Assembly (NCBI GenBank): GCA_946413885.1
Contig: CAMKMK010000007.1
Span: forward strand, 1-20,781
Source of the DNA: an uncultured Prevotellaceae bacterium
GTDB taxonomy: Bacteria > Bacteroidota > Bacteroidia > Bacteroidales > Bacteroidaceae
Direction of reading: 5' to 3'
Length of the DNA stretch: 20,781 nucleotides
A model generated the notes under the pieces. The model was not told the origin of the DNA, ran no database searches, and saw nothing but the letters and a program-made list of their open reading frames with translations. The position numbers were made by a program, and so were the translations under genes. This document shows, one piece after another, positions 15,790 through 20,781 of the stretch; position 1 is the first letter of the stretch, and the number at the start of each line of letters is the position of its first letter.

Positions 15790-17112
15790 ATGAAGTTACG
15801 ACATATCTTACTCTTTGCTTTCATTTCGTGGATCTCGATGTCTATGATGTCGCAGAATAAAACGAGAATAGCGCAAAGTGATATCGCACCTGTTGACACT
15901 TCTGCCTTGTTGAAAAGATATTGTCGGGCTTTGGATTCTTTGGCTGTTTTGCGCGATTCTCTCGATGCTCTGAATGTTAATTCTGCACCTGATGCTTATT
16001 TTTTCCGCATAATGGTTCCAGGAACTTTCTATACCTCATCCATTCATCAGTTCTTTGCTCTCGAAGATACTGCGCGTTTGAATGATCATTCCAAATTAAA
16101 CCGTGCAGTAAATCACTCGTTGGCTCGCCTCTATATTGCCAATCCTTGGTTAGTGACTCAAACGGAAGGACAAGTTAAAGGACAAGGTGTCATTCGCGAA
16201 GATATTACTACGACAACCATTCAGAGAGATAATAATCTTTCGGAAAAGGTGGCTGAACCCAATTTGAGTGTTGATGTGGATGAAACGGTAACTGTAATTA
16301 CCCGTCGACCTAATTTTTTCAGGTTTTCTGGGAGTACTTCTATGCAGTTTACCCAGAACTATGCGACTGAGCATTGGTTTCAGGGCGTTGATAACCATAT
16401 TTCAGGAACGAGTGTTTTGGCATTGAACCTCAATTATAACAACCAAAAGAAAATAACTTGGAACAACAGTTTGGATGCGCGTTTAGGTTTTCGTACCAAC
16501 AAGAATGACAAACGTCGCGTGTTCCAACCCAATAACAATTCGATTACATATACGACCAACGTGGGTTATTCCATAGTGAAGACGCTGGGGTATACGATGC
16601 AGTTGCGTATGTCCACCGCTATCGTTCCTGCCTATGCAGCAAACACCATGAACGTAACTACGGATATTCTTTCTCCTTTGGATATAACTATCGGACCTGG
16701 TATCGGTTATTCGTTCAGTTGGGGAAAGAAGAAGAGATACAACGGTTCTGTCAACTTGGCTCCTTTGGCTTATCAACTGCGTTATGTCCAGCGTGAGAGT
16801 CTTGTCCAAAGATACGGCGTGCGACCAGGCCATCATTCTTATCACAAGTTTGGTCCTACTGCTACTTTGCAGACAACATGGAAGATTTGTAATCAAGTGA
16901 CTTGGATCAGCAAAATATACTGGGCCAGCAATTTGCATTATACCAATATCCAATGGGAAAATACATTTGCCTTTGCTGTCAATAAATACATGAGTGCCAA
17001 CTTGTATGTTTTTCCCAAATTTGATGATATTAATCAAAATTACAAGAACGAACACGGAAATTATTTGATGATGCGAGAATCTCTGAGTATAGGTTTGAAC
17101 TATTCTTTCTAA
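15790..17112 (+). CDS. DUF3078 domain-containing outer-membrane protein
   Basis: The 440-residue product has a signal peptide (residues 1-21, ending SMMSQ). An N-terminal region up to about 170 with a helical segment (LLKRYCRALDSLAVL) precedes the DUF3078 beta-rich domain. This begins near FRFSGSTSMQFTQNY and contains the alternating strands GTSVLALNLNYN, WNNSLDARLGFRTN and similar repeats, ending in LSIGLNYSF with a C-terminal aromatic residue as in outer-membrane beta-barrels. The function of DUF3078 is not known. It is followed 17 bases later by engB, so the two are probably one transcript. Confidence 0.88.
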   Translation: MKLRHILLFAFISWISMSMMSQNKTRIAQSDIAPVDTSALLKRYCRALDSLAVLRDSLDALNVNSAPDAYFFRIMVPGTFYTSSIHQFFALEDTARLNDHSKLNRAVNHSLARLYIANPWLVTQTEGQVKGQGVIREDITTTTIQRDNNLSEKVAEPNLSVDVDETVTVITRRPNFFRFSGSTSMQFTQNYATEHWFQGVDNHISGTSVLALNLNYNNQKKITWNNSLDARLGFRTNKNDKRRVFQPNNNSITYTTNVGYSIVKTLGYTMQLRMSTAIVPAYAANTMNVTTDILSPLDITIGPGIGYSFSWGKKKRYNGSVNLAPLAYQLRYVQRESLVQRYGVRPGHHSYHKFGPTATLQTTWKICNQVTWISKIYWASNLHYTNIQWENTFAFAVNKYMSANLYVFPKFDDINQNYKNEHGNYLMMRESLSIGLNYSF

Positions 17113-17129
17113 ATAAACATCTATTCATT

Positions 17130-17726
17130 ATGCAAATAAAAACAGCTGAATTTGTTATCAGTAGTGCTCGCGTGGATCAATGTCCCAAGTCCTCCTTGCC
17201 AGAGTATGCATTCATAGGGAGGAGCAATGTGGGGAAATCCAGTCTGATTAACATGTTGACTGGTTATTCTAAATTGGCAAAAACCAGTTCTCTTCCAGGG
17301 AAAACCTTGCTCATCAATCACTTTCTGATTAACAAACAATGGTATCTGGTAGATCTTCCAGGCTATGGATATGCCCGCAGAAGCAAGACGGAAGCTGAGA
17401 AATTAAAGAAGATGATAACGAGTTACATTCTTCTGCGTGAACAGATGACAAATCTCTTTTTGCTTGTTGATTCCCGTCACAAACCTCAGAAGATTGATTT
17501 GGAGTTCATACAATTCTTGGGAGAGAATGAGATTCCTTTTAGTATTGTCTTCACGAAAGCAGATAAACTCTCTCGTGGTTCATTGAATCTCAATGTTAAG
17601 GAATATTTGCAGGGGCTTGAGGAACAATGGGAAGTTCTCCCTCCCCATTTTGTCACAAGTGCAGAGACCAAATTAGGCAGAGAGGACATCTTGGATTACA
17701 TCGAGAAAATAAACAAAACTCTATAA
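17130..17726 (+). CDS. engB: Ribosome biogenesis GTPase EngB (YihA/YsxC)
   Basis: This 198-residue cytoplasmic GTPase helps assemble the large ribosomal subunit. G1 is GRSNVGKSS (30-38), G2 is around PGKT (56-59), G3 is DLPGYG (75-80) and G4 is TKADK near residue 145. SAE near the end is G5. The YxxRxKTEAEKLK sequence after G3 is typical of this family. Length and domain order are complete. It follows the DUF3078 gene and is closed by a strong hairpin terminator. Confidence 0.97.
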   Translation: MQIKTAEFVISSARVDQCPKSSLPEYAFIGRSNVGKSSLINMLTGYSKLAKTSSLPGKTLLINHFLINKQWYLVDLPGYGYARRSKTEAEKLKKMITSYILLREQMTNLFLLVDSRHKPQKIDLEFIQFLGENEIPFSIVFTKADKLSRGSLNLNVKEYLQGLEEQWEVLPPHFVTSAETKLGREDILDYIEKINKTL

Positions 17727-17731
17727 AACGA

Positions 17732-17772
17732 ATGAGGGAACGCTTCCCAGCGTTCCCTCATCAATTTCTTTT
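17732..17772 (+). terminator. Intrinsic terminator after engB
   Basis: ATGAGGGAACGC (17732-17743) pairs perfectly with GCGTTCCCTCAT (17750-17761) around the loop TTCCCA. A T-rich tail (17763-17772) follows. It begins 6 bases after the engB stop codon. Confidence 0.88.
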
Positions 17773-17820
17773 AGGTATTAGTTTTTGTTTAAGGTAAAAA
17801 GATTGTTTTCAGGATAACGA

Positions 17821-17895
17821 GGGCAAATTTAGTACGTTTTATGACATGAAGCAAACATTTTGCTATGTTATATAACATCTTTTGTTCTTTTGCCC
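17821..17895. repeat. Nested inverted repeats between engB and the kinase gene
   Basis: An outer pair, GGGCAAA (17821-17827) with TTTGCCC (17889-17895), encloses GCAAA-CAT-TTTGC (17851-17863) and the perfect 14-base palindrome ATGTTATATAACAT (17865-17878). It lies after the engB terminator on the plus strand and just past the kinase stop codon on the minus strand. It may be the 3' end of the kinase transcript, a small RNA or a protein-binding site; nothing further can be concluded. Confidence 0.5.
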
Positions 17896-17910
17896 TTTTA
17901 TCTATGCTTT

Positions 17911-18756
17911 TTAAGCGTTTGTATGGAAATTTGCTATTTCGCCAATAGGTTTTTGTAGGATTCTTCCTATTTTCATTCCTTCCAATCGAATGGATTCCGC
18001 TAATTCTTCTTTATAAATATATGCGATGCTTCCTACAAAGTTTATTGGCAAATCTGGGCGACCATAATGTGCGACGTTTCGAGAGAGGAAACTTCGGAAA
18101 GCTGTAACCAAAAGATTGTGGATTCCAGCATCGTTTCTATGCTTTTCAATGAAGGGAACAAGTGAAGCAAGAAATTTGTTTGGCTGGGGTTCCCTATATA
18201 CCTTATCTATAATAAGAGCTGGAGTGAATCCAAATTCGTGCAGGAATTCTTCACGTATTGTGTTTCCTAACATTCCTTTCAGGATATCGCCCACTAATGT
18301 TTTTCCTAAAACTGCCCCACTTCCTTCATCTCCCAGAATGAAACCGAGGGGAGAAACGTTACTCACGATCTTCTCTCCATCGTAAAGGCAACTGTTGGAT
18401 CCCGTTCCTAAGATACATGCAATTCCTTCTTGGTGACCACACAATGCTCGAGCAGCTCCAAGCAGATCGCTATCAACAGTTATTTCAGCTTGTGGGAATA
18501 CTTGCAGGAGACTTTCTTCTACAATCTTGCTGAAGGGGAGAACGCAACCTGCTCCATAGAAATGTATTTCTCTTACGTTAAAAGAAGGAGGAATCTTATG
18601 GGTGAGTTCATTCTTCAGAATACCAAGAATAGCATCTTGGGAATCACGTACAGGGTTAATGCCTGTACAATGAATCTCCAAGGTGCTATTTTCTGCGGAT
18701 ACTAAGATCCAATCTGTTTTGGTAGAACCGCTGTCTGCAATCAGTACGCAGTCCAT
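17911..18756 (-). CDS. BadF/BadG/BcrA/BcrD-type ATPase, N-acetylglucosamine-kinase-like
   Basis: The 281-residue cytoplasmic protein belongs to the actin/hexokinase fold. Phosphate-1 motif ADSGSTKTDW is at residues 7-16, phosphate-2 is GTGSNSCLYDG near 116-126, and GDEGSGAVLGK (about 141-151) is the conserved sequence of the GlcNAc-kinase-like branch. The likely reaction is ATP-dependent phosphorylation of an amino sugar, perhaps for cell-wall recycling; this is inferred from the family. Length is complete. It begins 15 bases after secG ends on the same strand and is probably the last gene of that cluster. Confidence 0.9.
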   Translation of the reverse strand: MDCVLIADSGSTKTDWILVSAENSTLEIHCTGINPVRDSQDAILGILKNELTHKIPPSFNVREIHFYGAGCVLPFSKIVEESLLQVFPQAEITVDSDLLGAARALCGHQEGIACILGTGSNSCLYDGEKIVSNVSPLGFILGDEGSGAVLGKTLVGDILKGMLGNTIREEFLHEFGFTPALIIDKVYREPQPNKFLASLVPFIEKHRNDAGIHNLLVTAFRSFLSRNVAHYGRPDLPINFVGSIAYIYKEELAESIRLEGMKIGRILQKPIGEIANFHTNA

Positions 18757-18771
18757 ACTCCCTACATGTTT

Positions 18772-19152
18772 TTACTCAGCAGGAGCAGCTTCAGGGGCAG
18801 GTGCTTCCTGTGCATCAGCAGCAGGAGCTGTCTCAGTTGCTGAAGGCTGGGTCATGCCAGGCAGGTTGTTGGGATTGGTTGCTCTCTGTTCAGTAGCCTG
18901 TTGCATGATGACAGATCCATTGCTGCCTACCTTGGGCAAGAATGCTACGCTGATTACGCTCAGGAAAACCATAGCGATAGCCAGTCCCCAAGTGAACTTC
19001 TCAATGAAGTTGGTTGTCTTAGGTGCTCCTAAAATCTGATTGTTGTTTGAGTAGTCTGCTGCCAGACCACCACCTTTAGACTCTTGGATAAGGACAATCA
19101 GGCACATCAAAACAGATACCAGAACTACCAGAATTACGATTGAAGTGTACAT
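18772..19152 (-). CDS. secG: Preprotein translocase subunit SecG
   Basis: The 126-residue inner-membrane protein is the small accessory subunit of SecYEG. Two membrane helices are visible at about residues 2-21 and 52-72. They are separated by the conserved loop IQESKGGGLAADY with a GAPKTTNFIEKFTW continuation. Beyond the second helix is a tail of about 50 residues rich in Ala, Pro, Gln and Glu, longer than in the enterobacterial protein and common in Bacteroidetes. It follows the TPR-like gene by 22 bases. Confidence 0.95.
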   Translation of the reverse strand: MYTSIVILVVLVSVLMCLIVLIQESKGGGLAADYSNNNQILGAPKTTNFIEKFTWGLAIAMVFLSVISVAFLPKVGSNGSVIMQQATEQRATNPNNLPGMTQPSATETAPAADAQEAPAPEAAPAE

Positions 19153-19174
19153 TTTTATTGTTTGTTTTTATAGT

Positions 19175-19906
19175 TTATTTGTTCTTGTTGTTAATGATAA
19201 TTTTCTCCATAAATCGGATTTGGTCTGCAAAGTAACGATTTTTTTTTGGATATTTCAATGATAATCGCTTGATAATTTCAATTGCTTGCTCAAATTTGCC
19301 TTGTTTTATGTAGATTTGGGCCAAAGTTTCAGTAAAAATTTCATTATCTGAGTCATTTTCCTCCATTATTTTAGGTTTCTGCAGAGGTTCCTTGGTTTCA
19401 TCTTTGAGAACAATTCTTCCCTTCTCTTTGTTCAGAAAGTCATCAATCAGATCTCCTCCGTTCAAAGATGAATCTTCTTGAGCTATCTGTTGCTTGGTTT
19501 GCATCAGATATCCTAGATAATCTACTGTGGGTTCAATGGGATGTTTTCTTTTGTTATTTTTTTCTTCAGGTAGATTCCCAAGAAAATCATCGATGAGGCT
19601 TCCTGTCCTGTCTTGTGTCTCGATTTCACGTTTCTTGGCAGCAATGGATTTCTGCCCATCCTTCTGAGGTTGGTATTTCTTTTCTTCAAAAAGGGTAAAG
19701 AGAGATTCCCTGTTTGGAATCAGGATGGCTGTCTCTCTCAGTTCTGAGTCGAAGGAGGGATCATGCAGTTGATAGAGAGATCTGAGCAGCAGAATGCGTG
19801 CCGCATGGAAATAGGGATATTTTTCTACAAGCTCATGCAATTGTGCCATAGCCTGAAGGTCAAGGTAATCGGGTCTGCGGATGTAGTCTATCAAGTGTCT
19901 CTGCAT
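19175..19906 (-). CDS. Conserved TPR-like protein of the lptE-secG cluster
   Basis: The 243-residue product has no signal peptide. Residues 1-70 are helical (YIRRPDYLDLQAMAQLHELV, then YPYFHAARILLLRSLY). The C-terminal part (about 190-243) contains a TPR-like unit: FTETLAQIYIKQGKFEQAIE followed by YPKKNRYFADQIRFME. Between them is a charged, low-complexity region holding two copies of a short motif, SLIDDFLG near residue 103 and DLIDDFLN near 152. The function is not known. Its fixed place between lptE and secG in Bacteroidales suggests an envelope-linked scaffold role, which is inference. Confidence 0.85.
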   Translation of the reverse strand: MQRHLIDYIRRPDYLDLQAMAQLHELVEKYPYFHAARILLLRSLYQLHDPSFDSELRETAILIPNRESLFTLFEEKKYQPQKDGQKSIAAKKREIETQDRTGSLIDDFLGNLPEEKNNKRKHPIEPTVDYLGYLMQTKQQIAQEDSSLNGGDLIDDFLNKEKGRIVLKDETKEPLQKPKIMEENDSDNEIFTETLAQIYIKQGKFEQAIEIIKRLSLKYPKKNRYFADQIRFMEKIIINNKNK

Positions 19907-19923
19907 AATCTGTTTCTGTTCCT

Positions 19924-20451
19924 TTACCAGTTCGCTACGGTAGCATTAAAGATTTGGTCTGTTATGTCCTTCGTCATCTGGGTAACCAATTCCTCTTGCA
20001 CGCTTGTCAACTGTTGGGTGGCATCGTATTCCGTGGTAGCTGTGAACTGTCTTTCAAAATCTTCCGTGTGATTTTTGTTGTTCACGAAACGTACGTTTAC
20101 TGTCATTTTCAGTTGGACTTGGCTACTGTAACCACTACTGGAGATACTTTTGTTGAATTGGTCGAAACCTGTGATTTCTCCAGCCAGTTGTAGATCTCCG
20201 TTTCTTTTTACTTGCTTCAGTTTGGTTTGTGAAGCAAAGATATCAGTCAATTTGTTTTGGAAGATGCTTTGCATGGGAGCCCATACGTATGCACTTCGAA
20301 TAGGGAAATTGTCAATCTGAATCGTTTTGGTCTTCTCATAGTCGATACTCGCTCCATTGAATTTATAACTGATGGAACAGGCCGTCAGGATGGCGCAACA
20401 ACATAACATCCATCCCACGAAGAGACTCTTATGTTTAGTCTTCAATCCCAT
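19924..20451 (-). CDS. lptE: LptE-family lipopolysaccharide-assembly lipoprotein
   Basis: The 175-residue lipoprotein probably plugs the LptD barrel and helps place LPS in the outer membrane. The signal MGLKTKHKSLFVGWM leads to the lipobox LTAC with Cys25. The mature part shows the LptE pattern: FNGASIDYEKTKTIQI, then helix IFQNKLTDIF, strands around LQLAGEITGF, and TATTEYDA. A start at ATG 20484 is also open and adds 11 residues. ATG 20451 gives a more usual lipoprotein signal and a short 17-base overlap with the preceding regulator gene. It is followed 17 bases later by the TPR-like gene. Confidence 0.88.
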   Translation of the reverse strand: MGLKTKHKSLFVGWMLCCCAILTACSISYKFNGASIDYEKTKTIQIDNFPIRSAYVWAPMQSIFQNKLTDIFASQTKLKQVKRNGDLQLAGEITGFDQFNKSISSSGYSSQVQLKMTVNVRFVNNKNHTEDFERQFTATTEYDATQQLTSVQEELVTQMTKDITDQIFNATVANW

Positions 20452-20781
20452 AATCCCTGATTTTCCTGTAGAGAGTCCGCTCACTTATTCCCAGTTCTTT
20501 GGCTGCCAGTCTCCTGCGGTATCGGTTGCGTTCGAGAGCTTTGATGATGTTGCGTTTCTCCATGTCGAAGATGTTCAGATTCTCGTCTTCCACTTCTTCC
20601 GCCTCTTCAGCCGTAATTTCCTCTGCCATAGGGACATGCGTGCTTTTGGGGGCATCATGTGGGATGACAACATGATATTCTTGCGCAGCTTCCACTTGCG
20701 AAGGGTCAGACATGGGGCTGGAGATTGGTTGGATGGTAGTAACCGTTTTGGGTAACTCTATCTTGACAGCATTCAAGCGGG
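20435..20781 (-). CDS. Sigma-54-dependent transcriptional regulator, C-terminal part (runs off the window)
   Basis: Only the last 114 residues lie in the window, and the frame is still open at the right edge. The final ~45 residues (DMEKRNIIKALERNRYRRRLAAKELGIS..., ending TLYRKIRDYG) form a Fis-type helix-turn-helix, which is the DNA-binding end of NtrC-like activators. An acidic linker with ITAEEAEEVEDE precedes it. The AAA+ domain must lie outside. In Bacteroidales such a regulator gene is regularly found upstream of lptE, which supports the call. The stop overlaps the lptE start. Confidence 0.88.
   Translation of the reverse strand, partial: RLNAVKIELPKTVTTIQPISSPMSDPSQVEAAQEYHVVIPHDAPKSTHVPMAEEITAEEAEEVEDENLNIFDMEKRNIIKALERNRYRRRLAAKELGISERTLYRKIRDYGIED

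Noticed and set aside
1..20781. CRISPR arrays, tRNA or rRNA genes, insertion sequences
   Set aside because: No regularly spaced repeats, cloverleaf sequences or transposase frames with terminal repeats were seen.

Overview
The window comes from a member of the Bacteroidales, most likely a Prevotella-type (Prevotellaceae) bacterium. The evidence is the conserved order sigma-54 regulator, lptE, TPR-like gene, secG; a ~620-residue Bacteroidetes-type YidC; a DUF3078 outer-membrane protein next to engB; a small secreted protein with a Por/T9SS-like C-terminus; and promoters of the Bacteroidetes form TTTG-N18/19-TAnnTTTG.

Positions 1 to about 3650 (+ strand) look like an accessory block. It holds a Fic-domain protein with an 11-bp tandem repeat in its linker, a broken RhuM-like fragment on the opposite strand, an AT-rich spacer, a 169-residue protein of unknown function with its own promoter, a 134-nt segment that folds into a closed multi-helix RNA, and directly after it a free-standing reverse transcriptase of 404 residues with intact catalytic aspartates. 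The reverse transcriptase plus the structured leader, possibly with the 169-residue protein, is the best candidate for an undescribed system. Its architecture resembles retrons and defence-associated reverse transcriptases, but it lacks the sequence marks of retrons and of diversity-generating retroelements.

Positions 3653-7890 hold a secreted GH43 glycosidase (+), then a convergent zinc/cadmium P1B-type ATPase (-) and a small secreted protein (-) that ends in a strong intrinsic terminator.

Positions 7978-15617 (-) are a mostly housekeeping run. In transcription order it is yidC, a lipoprotein S9 peptidase, an MFS transporter, udk, and an MltF-like lytic transglycosylase. The S9 peptidase and the transporter may work together in peptide use.

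At 15618-15789 two divergent promoters separate yidC from a DUF3078 protein and engB (+), which end at a strong hairpin terminator. From the right edge leftward (-) runs a conserved cell-envelope cluster: a sigma-54 regulator (partial), lptE, a TPR-like protein, secG and a BadF-type sugar kinase. A short nested inverted-repeat element lies between the engB terminator and the kinase.
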